Below are positions 9,855 to 18,265 of a DNA stretch of 49,127 nucleotides, one piece after another (within the stretch, counting starts at the first letter, position 1; every line of letters starts with the position of its first letter). This DNA is from Burkholderia sp. IMCC1007 (GTDB taxonomy: Bacteria > Pseudomonadota > Gammaproteobacteria > Burkholderiales > Burkholderiaceae). The translations under genes were made by a program, and so were the position numbers. The notes under the pieces were generated by a model. That model worked only from the letters and a program-made list of their open reading frames with translations. It was not told the DNA's origin and made no database searches. The stretch is from assembly GCF_027257875.1 (NCBI RefSeq), contig NZ_JAPVQY010000060.1, positions 1-49,127 of the forward strand, written 5' to 3'.

Positions 9855-12158
9855 ATGTTTGAAATTGCACGGCCGCGAGCCGGAAATTACGCAACCGCCG
9901 TCATGCTGGTCGCGATCGCCACCGTGCTGCAGGCGCTCGTGATCCGGTTCGGCGGCACGAACCTCCCGTTGTTCCTGTACTACCCGCTGCTCGGCGCCGC
10001 CGCATGGGCGACGTCGTTCCTGTTCGGCGTGACGGCGACCGTGGCGAGCGGCGCGCTCGTCTGGATGCTGTTCCTGTCGGATCCGGCGGCGTACACCGGC
10101 GCGCTGCCCGAGCGCATCGTGCGGCTCGGCACGTTCGTGCTGGTCGGGCTGCTGGTGTGCGCGATCGCGTCGATGCTGCGTCACGCGCGGCTCACCAACG
10201 ACCTCGCGCGCCGCAGCGAGACCGCCGCGCGACGGCGGCTCGACGCGCTGCTGCAGGCGCTGCCGCACGGCGTGATCGCCGCCGACACCCAGGGGCGTGT
10301 CACGTACGTGAACGCGGCGGCCGCCGAGCTGATCGGCTGCCGGGCCGACGATGCGACGGGCCGGCCGGTGCGCGACGTGCTGCGCGTGTGCGATCGCGAC
10401 GGCCAACGCGTGGCGAGCTCGCCGCTCGAACGCGCGCTCGCCGGCGAAAGCGCGACGTCCGACCGTCACTGGCTATACGGGGAAGGCGGCGACCCGGTGC
10501 CGATCGTCGAAGCCGCGTCGCCGCTCGGCGATGCGGACGGCAACGTCGACGGCGCGGTGCTGCTGCTGCGCGATGCCGGCGCGGAACGTGTGCACGCCGA
10601 TGCGTCGCGGCTGCAGCGGGCGGTCGTCGACACGTCGCCGGACGCGATCGTCGGCGTCGACGCTGCAGGCCGCATCGTCAGCTGGAATCCGGCCGCGCAG
10701 CGGATCTTCGGCTACGACGCGGCCGACGCACGCGGGCGCGCGTTCGACACGTTGATCGCCGCGCGCTGGTTGCGCCGCAATCCGCTGGCCGACGTGTTCA
10801 GCGACATGCAGGAACCGGTCGGCCCGCTCGACGTGCTGTGTACGCGGCGCGACGGCCGGCGGTTTCGCGCGACCGTGTCGGCATGCCCGGTGCGCGGCGC
10901 CGCGCGCGCGAGCGTCGCGATGTCGCTGACGCTGCGCGATACCGGCGCGCAGCGCCGCCGCGATCTGCGCACGCTGCGCTCGCTGCAGGGTGCGCGCAAC
11001 CAGGCCGACCAGGCCGATACGTCGAACCGGCTGAAGGACGAACTGCTCGCGACCGTGTCGCACGAATTGCGCACGCCGCTGAACGTGATCTACGGCTGGG
11101 TCGAGGTGCTGCGCAACACCGGCGACCTGACGCTCCAGCAGCAGGCGATCGACGCGATCGACCGCAGCGCGCGCTCGCTCACGCGCATGGTCGGCGACAT
11201 TCTCGATGCGTCGTCGCTCGCGACCGGCAAGCTGCAGCTCGATACGATGCCGGTCGACGTCGCGCGGCTCTTTTCCGACGCGACCGCCGCATTCCAGACG
11301 GCCGCGTCGTCGGCCGGCATCGTGCTCGAGTACGACTGCGTGCCGGCGACCTGCATCGTATCGGGCGACGCCGAGCGGCTGCGCCAGATGCTGTCGAACC
11401 TCGTGTCGAACGCGTTGAAGTTCACGCCGGGCGGCGGGGCGGTAAGCGTCACGCTCACGCGCGACGCCACGCATGCGATGCTGACCGTATCGGATACCGG
11501 CCAGGGTATCGCGCCGGAATTCGTGCCGCACGTGTTCGACATGTTCCGCCGCGCGGACGATTCGCCCGCGTCGTCGCGGCGCGGGCTGGGCCTCGGGCTG
11601 TCGATCGTCCGGCATATCGCGCAGCTGCACGGCGGCAAGGTGCGCGTCGAAAGCGCGGGCCGCAACCGCGGCAGCACGTTTACCGTCACGCTGCCGGCCG
11701 GCTGGCAGCCGGTGGGGGCGATGGCGTGGGGCGCCGCGCAGGCGAACGGCCGTCTCGATGCGCTCGCGCTCGATGCGGAGCGCATCCTGATCGTCGACGA
11801 CGACGCGACCACGCGCGCGAGCCTGACCGCCGCGCTGACGACGCTGGGCGCCGACGTCGCGATCGCCGCGTCCGGGCGCGAGGCGCTCGCGGTCGTCGCC
11901 GATCTGCAGCCGACCGTCGTGCTGTCCGATCTCGCGATGCCCGACGGCGACGGCTTCTGGCTGCTCGACGCGTTGCGGCGCGGCGGCGCGAACGTCGGCA
12001 GTCCGCCGGCCGTGCGCGTGCTCGCCGTGACCGCGCATGCGGGCCTCGCCGACGAGCGCCGCGCGCTCGACGCCGGCTTCGACGGCTATCTGTGCAAGCC
12101 GGTCGACGTGCGCGAGCTCGCGCACAAGATCGCGCAGGTGACGAAGCGCGACGGCTGA
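9855..12158 (+). CDS. Hybrid sensor histidine kinase/response regulator
   Basis: 767 residues. N terminus (about 15-110) has three to four hydrophobic segments resembling the DUF4118/KdpD-like membrane sensor region. Two PAS domains follow (about 125-240 and 250-365), the second with PDAIVGVDAAGRIVSWNPAAQRIFGY. HisKA has TVSHELRTPLN with the phospho-accepting His at 403; the HATPase N box is LSNLVSNALKFTP near 515 and its G box GLGLGLSIV. The C-terminal receiver starts ILIVDDD with phospho-acceptor D692 in LSDLAMPDG. ATG 9855 is preceded by CAGGAG. With a receiver but no phosphotransfer domain, the signal may pass to another protein; the sigma-54 response regulator at 6754 and the lone receiver at 21879 are candidates (inference). 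I see no sigma-54 promoter of its own. Confidence 0.94.
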   Translation: MFEIARPRAGNYATAVMLVAIATVLQALVIRFGGTNLPLFLYYPLLGAAAWATSFLFGVTATVASGALVWMLFLSDPAAYTGALPERIVRLGTFVLVGLLVCAIASMLRHARLTNDLARRSETAARRRLDALLQALPHGVIAADTQGRVTYVNAAAAELIGCRADDATGRPVRDVLRVCDRDGQRVASSPLERALAGESATSDRHWLYGEGGDPVPIVEAASPLGDADGNVDGAVLLLRDAGAERVHADASRLQRAVVDTSPDAIVGVDAAGRIVSWNPAAQRIFGYDAADARGRAFDTLIAARWLRRNPLADVFSDMQEPVGPLDVLCTRRDGRRFRATVSACPVRGAARASVAMSLTLRDTGAQRRRDLRTLRSLQGARNQADQADTSNRLKDELLATVSHELRTPLNVIYGWVEVLRNTGDLTLQQQAIDAIDRSARSLTRMVGDILDASSLATGKLQLDTMPVDVARLFSDATAAFQTAASSAGIVLEYDCVPATCIVSGDAERLRQMLSNLVSNALKFTPGGGAVSVTLTRDATHAMLTVSDTGQGIAPEFVPHVFDMFRRADDSPASSRRGLGLGLSIVRHIAQLHGGKVRVESAGRNRGSTFTVTLPAGWQPVGAMAWGAAQANGRLDALALDAERILIVDDDATTRASLTAALTTLGADVAIAASGREALAVVADLQPTVVLSDLAMPDGDGFWLLDALRRGGANVGSPPAVRVLAVTAHAGLADERRALDAGFDGYLCKPVDVRELAHKIAQVTKRDG

Positions 12159-12191
12159 CGCATCGCGCGCCGGCCGTCGCGTCACAGCGGC

Positions 12192-13241
12192 TCAGGTCGC
12201 GGCGGCCGGCCGGTTCTGCGTGCTGATCTGCGCGAGCATGTGCGATGCGATCTGCGTGCTGCGCACGAGATCGCCCGGCGTGTGATGTATCGCTTGCCGA
12301 TGGATGAAATAGCGCGCGGTATGCGCGAGCCCGCTCGCGAGCGGGGTCGTCGCGCGCCAGTCGAGCCGGCGTCGCGCCGCGTCGAGGTCGGGGCGGCGCT
12401 GACGCGGGTCGTCCGAGGGCAGCGGCCGGAACTCGATCGCGACCGGCGTGCCGACGATGCGCACGACTTCGCGCGCGACATCGATCATCGCGATCTCGTC
12501 GTCGCTGCCGAGATTCACCGGCTCGCACGCATCGCCCGGTTCGTCCATCAGGCGGATCAACGCGTCGACCATGTCGTCGACGTAGCAGAACGAGCGCGTC
12601 TGCTTGCCGTCGCCGTACACCGTCAGCGGCTCGCCGGCGAGCGCCTGCGTGATGAAGTTCGACACGACGCGACCGTCCGCCGGATGCATGCGCGGCCCGT
12701 ACGTGTTGAAGATCCGCGCGATCCGCACGTCGACGCCGTACTGGCGGTGATAGTCCATGAACAGCGTTTCCGCGCAGCGCTTGCCTTCGTCGTAGCATGC
12801 GCGCACGCCGATCGGATTCACGCGCCCGCAGTAGCGCTCGTCCTGCGGATGCACGTCGGGGTCGCCGTACACCTCGCTCGTGGACGCCTGCAGGATACGC
12901 GCCTTCACGCGCTTCGCGAGGCCGAGCAGGTTGATCGCGCCGTGCACGCTGGTCTTGGTGGTCTGCACCGGGTCGCGCTGGTAGTGCACGGGCGACGCGG
13001 GGCACGCGAGGTTGTAGATCTCGTCGACCTCGACGTACAGCGGAAACGTCACGTCGTGCCGCATCAGCTCGAAGTTCGGCGCATCGAGCAGGTGCGCGAT
13101 GTTGTCCTTCGTGCCCGTGTAGAAGTTGTCGACGCACAGCACGTCGTGCCCGGCCGTCACGAGGCGTTCGCACAGGTGCGAACCGAGGAAACCGGCGCCA
13201 CCGGTGACGAGCACCCGTTTGCGATCGTAGCCCTTCATCAT
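12192..13241 (-). CDS. UDP-glucuronate decarboxylase-like NAD-dependent epimerase/dehydratase
   Basis: 349 residues, extended SDR fold. NAD-binding VLVTGGAGFLGSHL lies at 10-23. The UDP-xylose synthase signatures ASTSEVYGDPDVHPQ, VNPIGVRACYDEGKR (catalytic Tyr-x3-Lys) and RIFNTYGPRMHP are all present; this set is typical of UXS, which converts UDP-glucuronate to UDP-xylose. Its start overlaps the GT4 stop by 4 bases, so the two are co-transcribed. Supplying a pentose donor (UDP-xylose or a 4-keto precursor) for the glycan is the natural role. An exact UXS versus related decarboxylase call needs alignment. Confidence 0.88.
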   Translation of the reverse strand: MMKGYDRKRVLVTGGAGFLGSHLCERLVTAGHDVLCVDNFYTGTKDNIAHLLDAPNFELMRHDVTFPLYVEVDEIYNLACPASPVHYQRDPVQTTKTSVHGAINLLGLAKRVKARILQASTSEVYGDPDVHPQDERYCGRVNPIGVRACYDEGKRCAETLFMDYHRQYGVDVRIARIFNTYGPRMHPADGRVVSNFITQALAGEPLTVYGDGKQTRSFCYVDDMVDALIRLMDEPGDACEPVNLGSDDEIAMIDVAREVVRIVGTPVAIEFRPLPSDDPRQRRPDLDAARRRLDWRATTPLASGLAHTARYFIHRQAIHHTPGDLVRSTQIASHMLAQISTQNRPAAAT

Positions 13242-14554
13242 GCATTCTCCTTGCGGTGCGCGAGGACGCCCGGCGTGGTCGCCACCGGCGTGCGGCGCGC
13301 GCTCGCCGCGGTGCCGGCGCGCTGCGGATGCGCGACGTCGCGGTAGATCTCGACGAGGCGATCAGCGACGCCGCGCCACGTATAGAGGCGGTGTGCGCGC
13401 AGATAGCCGGCGCGGCCGAGCGCATCGCACAGATCTGGTTGCGCGCGCAACTGTATGAGCCGCGCGGCGAGCGCGGCCGGATCCCGCGGCGGCACGAGAA
13501 AGCCGGTGGTGCCGTCGTCCACCGTGGTGCGGATGCCGCCCACGTTGCTGCCGATCACGGGCGCCGCGCACGCCATCGCCTCGACCGGCGTGATGCCGAA
13601 CGGCTCGTACCACGGCGTCGTCACGAACACGTCGGCCGCGCTGTAGTACAGGTGCAGCGCGTCGCGGTCGCGCCGGCCGACGAAGATCACGCGATCGGCG
13701 ATGCCTGCGTCGTGCGCGAGCCCGGCGAGCCGCGCGAGCTCCGGATCGCGCGCGGGGTCGGGTTCCGCCTGGCTGCCGCCGACGATGTAGAGCTGCGTCG
13801 GCCGTTGCGGGTCGCGCGGCATCCGTGCGAGCGCGTCGATCACGGTGTCGACCCCTTTGCGCGGCACGAGGCGGCCGAGCTGCAGTACGACGAATGCATT
13901 CCGCGCCCAGCCGAGCCGCGCGCGTGCATCCGCGCGCGGCACCGGGCGGAATTCGCGCGCGTCGAAACCGCACGGCACGATCTCGATGCGCGCGGCGTCC
14001 GCGCGATAGTGCGTCGTCAGGTCGAGCGCGTCCTGCGGACATTCGGCGATCAGCCGGTCGGAGCGGCGCGCGAGCGTATCCTCGATCGCGAAGCGCGCGT
14101 CCGGAAAGCCGTCGGCCGCGCCCTGGTGCAGGCGGCGCACGCGGCCGAGCGCATGAAACGTCGTGACGAGCGGAATGCCGAGGCGCCTTTTCACGCGCAG
14201 CCCGGCTTCTCCCGACATGAAGAAGTTCGCGTGCATCACGTCGACCGGATCCGGCTCGCGGCGCATGCGCGCGATCATGTAGTCGGCGAACGCGCCCATG
14301 TACGGGAGCAGCTGTTCCTTCGGCACGTCCGTGGCGGGGCCGGCCGGCACGTGGATCACGCGCATGCGCGCGCCGATCTGCACGACTTCCGGCAGGTGTG
14401 CATTGTCGCAGCGCGTATAGACGTCCACGTCGAGGCCGCGCTCGGCCAGTTGCTTCGCGACGTTCGCGACGTAGATGTTCTGGCCGCCTGCATCCACGCC
14501 GCCGATCACCCCCAGCGGTGACGCATGTTCACTGATCAACGCGATTCTTTGCAT
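13238..14554 (-). CDS. Glycosyltransferase family 4 (GT-B)
   Basis: 438 residues. N-terminal acceptor domain ISEHASPLGVIGGVDAGGQNIYVA; donor domain with LGRLVPRKGVDTVIDAL, then PWYEPFGITPVEAMACAAPVIGS with the E-x7-E type motif, and DDGTTGFLVPPRDP. This pattern is close to MshA/sucrose-synthase-like GT4 enzymes. The frame extends upstream to 14785, but start 14554 was chosen: GGGAG lies just before it, the conserved N terminus begins there, and the -24/-12 promoter at 14609-14626 lies within the longer frame. First gene of the GT4-UXS operon. Confidence 0.9.
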   Translation of the reverse strand: MQRIALISEHASPLGVIGGVDAGGQNIYVANVAKQLAERGLDVDVYTRCDNAHLPEVVQIGARMRVIHVPAGPATDVPKEQLLPYMGAFADYMIARMRREPDPVDVMHANFFMSGEAGLRVKRRLGIPLVTTFHALGRVRRLHQGAADGFPDARFAIEDTLARRSDRLIAECPQDALDLTTHYRADAARIEIVPCGFDAREFRPVPRADARARLGWARNAFVVLQLGRLVPRKGVDTVIDALARMPRDPQRPTQLYIVGGSQAEPDPARDPELARLAGLAHDAGIADRVIFVGRRDRDALHLYYSAADVFVTTPWYEPFGITPVEAMACAAPVIGSNVGGIRTTVDDGTTGFLVPPRDPAALAARLIQLRAQPDLCDALGRAGYLRAHRLYTWRGVADRLVEIYRDVAHPQRAGTAASARRTPVATTPGVLAHRKENA

Positions 14555-14608
14555 GGTGTTGCTCCCGATGTCGGAGGCCGCGCCGATGGGCCCCGTTGCG
14601 CACTCCCT

Positions 14609-14626
14609 CGGCAATCGCCATGCCCG
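14609..14626 (-). promoter_or_regulatory. Sigma-54 promoter candidate, GT4-UXS operon
   Basis: Minus strand CGGGCATGGCGATTGCCG: GGCAT at -24, ATTGC at -12, 10-base spacing. Predicted transcription start about 14600, some 45 bases before the ATG at 14554. Confidence 0.72.
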
Positions 14627-14667
14627 GCGTTTTGCGGGTGAATCGGCCGCTCGATGCGCCGAAAAAA

Positions 14668-14680
14668 TTACAACGCGTTG
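14668..14680. promoter_or_regulatory. Possible activator-binding site (perfect palindrome)
   Basis: TTACAACGCGTTG contains the 10-bp perfect palindrome CAACGCGTTG. It lies between the divergent -24/-12 promoters at 14611 and 14734, and its TTACA...CGTTG frame matches the 25-bp motif at 42916 and 44069. Function inferred. Confidence 0.4.
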
Positions 14681-14731
14681 GATGAAAGGGCGTCTGATCG
14701 GGCCGCCGGAGGCCCGTGCGGCGGACAGTGC

Positions 14732-14749
14732 GCGGCACGCGACTTGCGC
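14732..14749 (+). promoter_or_regulatory. Sigma-54 promoter candidate, BON-protein operon
   Basis: GCGGCACGCGACTTGCGC: GGCAC at -24, CTTGC at -12, GG 14734-14735 and GC 14746-14747 separated by 10 bases. Predicted start near 14759; ATG at 14797. Confidence 0.78.
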
Positions 14750-14796
14750 CAGCGGGGTGTCCGCCGGCGCTGCCGGCTTCATCAAAGGAGGTCACG

Positions 14797-15201
14797 ATGA
14801 AGGTATTCCCGCTGCAAGCCCGCTCTCCGCGATTTCGTCGTCGTCCCGCGAAGCGCGTCGGCATGGCGCTGGCGATCGCCGCGGTAGCCGCCTGCACGGC
14901 GGCCGCGCCGAACGTGTTCGCCGCCGGCGACGACGACGCGGCCTCGTCATCGTCATCCATGTCGCATTCGAGTACCGGCACGAAGATTCACGACGCGACC
15001 ATCACGACCAAGGCGAAGGCCGAACTGGTCGGCACGAGCGGCCTGTCGGCCGGCGACATTCACGTGAAGACCCGTCGCGGCATCGTGACGCTCACCGGCA
15101 GCGTGCCCGACGACCAGCAGCGCGCGCAGGCGGTCAGCGTGGTCAAGCAGATCGACGGCGTGCAGGACGTGCGCAACCAACTGACCATTCGGCCCAAATA
15201 A
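14797..15201 (+). CDS. Secreted BON-domain protein (OsmY-like)
   Basis: 134 residues. An Arg-rich start and hydrophobic stretch (about 22-42, ending NVFAAG) form a signal peptide; a Ser-rich linker follows; a single BON domain covers about 62-134 (KIHDATITTKAKAEL ... IHVKTRRGIVTLTGSV ... VQDVRNQL). BON proteins such as OsmY act in the periplasm or at membranes in osmotic and envelope stress. Start 14797 has AAAGGAGG directly before it. First gene of a four-gene unit (to 17231) preceded by a strong -24/-12 match. Confidence 0.9.
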   Translation: MKVFPLQARSPRFRRRPAKRVGMALAIAAVAACTAAAPNVFAAGDDDAASSSSSMSHSSTGTKIHDATITTKAKAELVGTSGLSAGDIHVKTRRGIVTLTGSVPDDQQRAQAVSVVKQIDGVQDVRNQLTIRPK

Positions 15202-15227
15202 CGACGCCCCCTGACAGGAGTCCAGTG

Positions 15228-16256
15228 ATGAACTGCATGCTCAAACCGGTCGGCGAGCAGACGATCGTGATCACGGGCGCCACGAGCGGTATCGGCCTCG
15301 TCACCGCGCGCAAGGCGGCACGGCGCGGCGCGAAGCTGGTGCTGTTCGCGCGCAACCAGGAGGCGCTCAACACGCTGTGCGACGAAATTCGCCAGCACGG
15401 CGGCCTCGCGGTGGCGGTGGCCGGCGACGTCGGCAACGTCGAGGATCTGCAGCGCGCGGCCGCGCAAGCGGTCGAAACCTACGGCGGCTTCGATACGTGG
15501 GTCAACAACGCGGGCGTGTCGATCTTCGGCACGGCGGCCACCGTGCCGCTCGAGGACCAGCGCCGGCTGTTCGATACCAACTACTGGGGCGTCGTGCATG
15601 GTTCGCTCGTCGCGTCCGATCATTTCCGGCGCAAGAGCGATTTCCACGGCGGCGCGATCATCAACATGGGCAGCGAGGCGTCGGATGCGCCCGTGCCGCT
15701 GCAAAGCGCGTACGTCGCATCGAAGCACGCGGTGAAGGGCTTCACCGATTCGCTTCGGCTCGAGCTGGAGTCGGATCGCTTGCCCGTCTCCGTCACGCTG
15801 ATCAAGCCGGCCGCGATCGACACGATGTTCGTGATGCACGCGAAGAACTACATGAACGTCGAGGCGAAGCTGGCGCCGCCGATCTACGACCCCGATCTCG
15901 TCGCCGACGCGATCCTGTTCGCGGCCGCGCATCCGCGCCGCACGCTGTTCGTCGGCGGCGCCGCGAAGTTCACGTCGGCGAGCGCGTACCACGCGCCGCG
16001 GCTGTTCGATCGCTTGGCGGCCACGCTGTTCTCGCGCGGCCAGCGCACGGTGCGGCCCGCACGGCCGCGCGACGACAACGCGCTGTACGAATCGCGCCAC
16101 GCGCTGCACGAGCGCGAGGGCATGGAAGGGCCGGTGCTGCGCGCCTGTGCCTACAACGCGGTGGTGCAGCGGCCGAAGGTCGCCGGCGCGGTCGCGCTCG
16201 GCGCGGCGGCGCTGGTGGTCGCCGCGCTCGCGCGTGCGCGCCGCACTCCGGTGTAA
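15228..16256 (+). CDS. Short-chain dehydrogenase/reductase, membrane-anchored
   Basis: 342 residues. The SDR core is clear: cofactor loop VITGATSGIGLVTARKAA near 16-33, NNAG near 96, and catalytic Ser/Tyr/Lys in the segment ending SAYVASKHAVKGF (YxxxK near 167). A C-terminal extension of about 80 residues ends in a hydrophobic helix followed by Arg-rich residues, typical of a tail anchor. Such long SDRs recur in stress clusters of Burkholderia; the substrate is unknown. ATG 15228 follows CAGGAG; the gene is 26 bases downstream of the BON gene with no promoter between. Confidence 0.88.
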   Translation: MNCMLKPVGEQTIVITGATSGIGLVTARKAARRGAKLVLFARNQEALNTLCDEIRQHGGLAVAVAGDVGNVEDLQRAAAQAVETYGGFDTWVNNAGVSIFGTAATVPLEDQRRLFDTNYWGVVHGSLVASDHFRRKSDFHGGAIINMGSEASDAPVPLQSAYVASKHAVKGFTDSLRLELESDRLPVSVTLIKPAAIDTMFVMHAKNYMNVEAKLAPPIYDPDLVADAILFAAAHPRRTLFVGGAAKFTSASAYHAPRLFDRLAATLFSRGQRTVRPARPRDDNALYESRHALHEREGMEGPVLRACAYNAVVQRPKVAGAVALGAAALVVAALARARRTPV

Positions 16257-16297
16257 GCGGCGCGCGTCATTTCATCCATCATCCGAAGGAGGTTTCC

Positions 16298-16597
16298 ATG
16301 ACATCCCGACAACATACGGGCCACGAACACAGCCACTCGCGTGCGCACGAGGGCGAGCGCACGCAGCAGGATCACGACAAGGGCGGCCACCAGACAGGGC
16401 ACGGCAAGGTGCCGAGCCCGGTCGACGTGCAGAAGGCGCTCAAGGGGATGGACTACCCCGCGAGCAAGGCGGACGTGGTCCAGTGCGCGGAGCGTTCGCA
16501 TGCGGACCCGAGCGTGCTCGACATGCTGCGCCAGATACCCGATCGCGAATACAGCACGCCGGCATCGGTGTCGAAGGAACTCGGGCGGCTGATGTGA
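16298..16597 (+). CDS. DUF2795 small protein
   Basis: 99 residues. The first 45 are hydrophilic and rich in His, Gln and Gly (HEHSHSRAHEGE). The rest matches DUF2795 (VQKALKGMDYPASKADVVQCA ... PDREYSTPASVSKELG), a small helical domain found in stress-related proteins, often next to ChaB- or KGG-type proteins. ATG 16298 follows GAAGGAGG. Third gene of the BON operon. No enzymatic function is known; the His-rich head could bind metal. Confidence 0.85.
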   Translation: MTSRQHTGHEHSHSRAHEGERTQQDHDKGGHQTGHGKVPSPVDVQKALKGMDYPASKADVVQCAERSHADPSVLDMLRQIPDREYSTPASVSKELGRLM

Positions 16598-16664
16598 GCG
16601 CCGCCGCGTCGCGTCGCACGCGCCTGCGCGCGTGCGGCGCTCTACCGTCACGAGGAGGATGAGC

Positions 16665-17231
16665 ATGGCGATGATCGTCGCAGGCCGCTTCACGACGTTC
16701 GATGAAGCGGAAGGCGGGGCGCGCCGCCTTTACGAGCGCGCGTTCGCGCCGGACGACGTGTCCATCTTTTTCCTGAACCCCGGCGGCCAGCACGCGCGCT
16801 TTCCGATCGGCGGCGACGTATACGCCGATACCGCCGCGAAACCGGGCGGCCGCGGCGCGGTGATCGGCGTGTTGCGCGGGTTGCTGATCGGCGTGATCTT
16901 CGGGCTGATCGTCTATGCGCTCGGGCTGCGCTACTGGTTCGTGCCGGTCGCCGGTGCGCTCGCGGGCGCGTACCTCGGCGCGTTCGGCGGCGCGCTCGGC
17001 CGGATGCGCGGCGAGCAGGCCGAAGGCAAGGGCACGCTCGCGCACACCGAGACCGGCGTGATCCTCGCCGCGCGCGTGACGGCCACGACCGCTGCCGCCG
17101 CGGAGGACGTGCTGCGTGCCACTGGCGCGCAGGCGATCGAGCGCGTCGAAGGCGACTGGCAGGACGGCGAATGGCGCGACTTCGACCCGGTGCGCCGACC
17201 CGACGGCACGACGCAGGGCACCCCGCGCTGA
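16665..17231 (+). CDS. Conserved membrane protein with glycine-zipper segment
   Basis: 188 residues from the ATG at 16665 (AGGAGG lies 6 bases upstream; an ATG at 16659 abuts it and is less likely). N-terminal soluble part begins VAGRFTTFDEAEGGARRLYERAF, resembling the regulatory heads of YflT/general-stress 17M-like proteins. Two membrane helices span about 66-116, with glycine-rich GxxxG patterns. The hydrophilic C terminus reads VEGDWQDGEWRDFDPV. Last gene of the BON operon; envelope-stress role inferred only from neighbours. Confidence 0.8.
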   Translation: MAMIVAGRFTTFDEAEGGARRLYERAFAPDDVSIFFLNPGGQHARFPIGGDVYADTAAKPGGRGAVIGVLRGLLIGVIFGLIVYALGLRYWFVPVAGALAGAYLGAFGGALGRMRGEQAEGKGTLAHTETGVILAARVTATTAAAAEDVLRATGAQAIERVEGDWQDGEWRDFDPVRRPDGTTQGTPR

Positions 17232-17329
17232 GCCCGCGCGGCGGAATCGGCCACGTCCTTTTTCTGCATGCGTTTGCAACACGGCGCGCGCGCCGTGCGC
17301 ACGGCCGCGGGCGAGCCGGCGCGCCGCGC

Positions 17330-17347
17330 GCGGCACGCCGCTTGCGC
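17330..17347 (+). promoter_or_regulatory. Sigma-54 promoter candidate, SDR-DUF4142 operon
   Basis: GCGGCACGCCGCTTGCGC: GGCAC/-24 and CTTGC/-12 with 10 bases between GG 17332-17333 and GC 17344-17345. ATG lies at 17380, 35 bases after the GC. Confidence 0.78.
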
Positions 17348-17379
17348 TGCACTCGCGACACCCGCTCAAGGAGGAATCC

Positions 17380-18237
17380 ATGACTACGTCACACACCCCG
17401 CCGCCCCAGAAGCAGACGCAGCAGCCGGGCCGGGAGCAGCAGATGAATCCGAAGCCGCACGACGAGGCGGCCGATTACGTCGGCAGCGGCAAGCTGTCCG
17501 GCAAGGTCGCGCTCGTGACGGGCGGCGACAGCGGGATCGGCCGCGCGGTCGCGATCGGTTTCGCGAAGGAGGGCGCCGACGTCGCGATCGTCTACCTGAA
17601 CGAATCCGACGATGCCGCGCACACCAAGCACCTGATCGAGCAGGTCGGCCGGCGCTGCGAGGCGATCGCGTGCGACGTCGGCGATCGCAAGCAGGCGCGC
17701 GACGCGGTGGCGCGCACGGTCGATCGGCTCGGCCGGCTCGACGTGCTGGTGAACAACGCAGGCGAACAGCATCCGCAGTCGGGTATCGAGGACGTCACCG
17801 AGGAACAGCTCGAGCGCACGTTCCGGACGAACATCTACGGGATGTTCTTCTGCACGCAGGCCGCGCTGCCGCACATGAAGCAGGGCGGCCGCATCGTCAA
17901 CACCGCGTCGGTGACCGCGTACCACGGCAATCCGAAGCTGCCCGACTACTCGGCGACCAAGGGCGCGATCGTCGCGTTCACGCGCTCGCTGTCGCTCGAA
18001 CTGGCCGAGCGCGACATCCGCGTGAACGCCGTTGCGCCGGGCCCGATCTGGACGCCGCTGATCCCGTCCACGTTCAGCCCCGAGCAGGTGTCGAAGTTCG
18101 GCTCGAACGTGCCGCTCAAGCGCCCCGGTCAGCCGGACGAACTGATCGGCTGCTACGTGCTGCTCGCCTCGGAAGGCGCGAGCTACATGACGGGACAGAC
18201 GTTGCATCCGAACGGCGGCTCGATCGTCGGCGGCTGA
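17380..18237 (+). CDS. SDR-family oxidoreductase (YhdF/YghA/GSP39-like)
   Basis: 285 residues. A hydrophilic Gln/Pro-rich head of about 40 residues precedes a classical SDR: VALVTGGDSGIGRAVAIGFA, DVLVNNAGEQHPQ, NTASVTAYHGNPKLPDYSATKGAI (Ser...Tyr-x3-Lys) and VNAVAPGPIWTPL. The head plus GGDSGIGRAV is characteristic of the B. subtilis general stress protein 39/YhdF group; substrate unknown. GGAGG precedes the ATG. First gene after its own sigma-54-like promoter, with DUF4142 28 bases downstream. Confidence 0.9.
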   Translation: MTTSHTPPPQKQTQQPGREQQMNPKPHDEAADYVGSGKLSGKVALVTGGDSGIGRAVAIGFAKEGADVAIVYLNESDDAAHTKHLIEQVGRRCEAIACDVGDRKQARDAVARTVDRLGRLDVLVNNAGEQHPQSGIEDVTEEQLERTFRTNIYGMFFCTQAALPHMKQGGRIVNTASVTAYHGNPKLPDYSATKGAIVAFTRSLSLELAERDIRVNAVAPGPIWTPLIPSTFSPEQVSKFGSNVPLKRPGQPDELIGCYVLLASEGASYMTGQTLHPNGGSIVGG

Positions 18238-18265
18238 CGGCCATCCCCATGCAAGGAGAAAGCGC

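Noticed and set aside
14555..14785. An N-terminal extension of the GT4 gene (start near 14785)
   Set aside because: The extension is not glycosyltransferase-like, and the sigma-54-like promoter at 14609 and the Shine-Dalgarno before 14554 support the shorter form.
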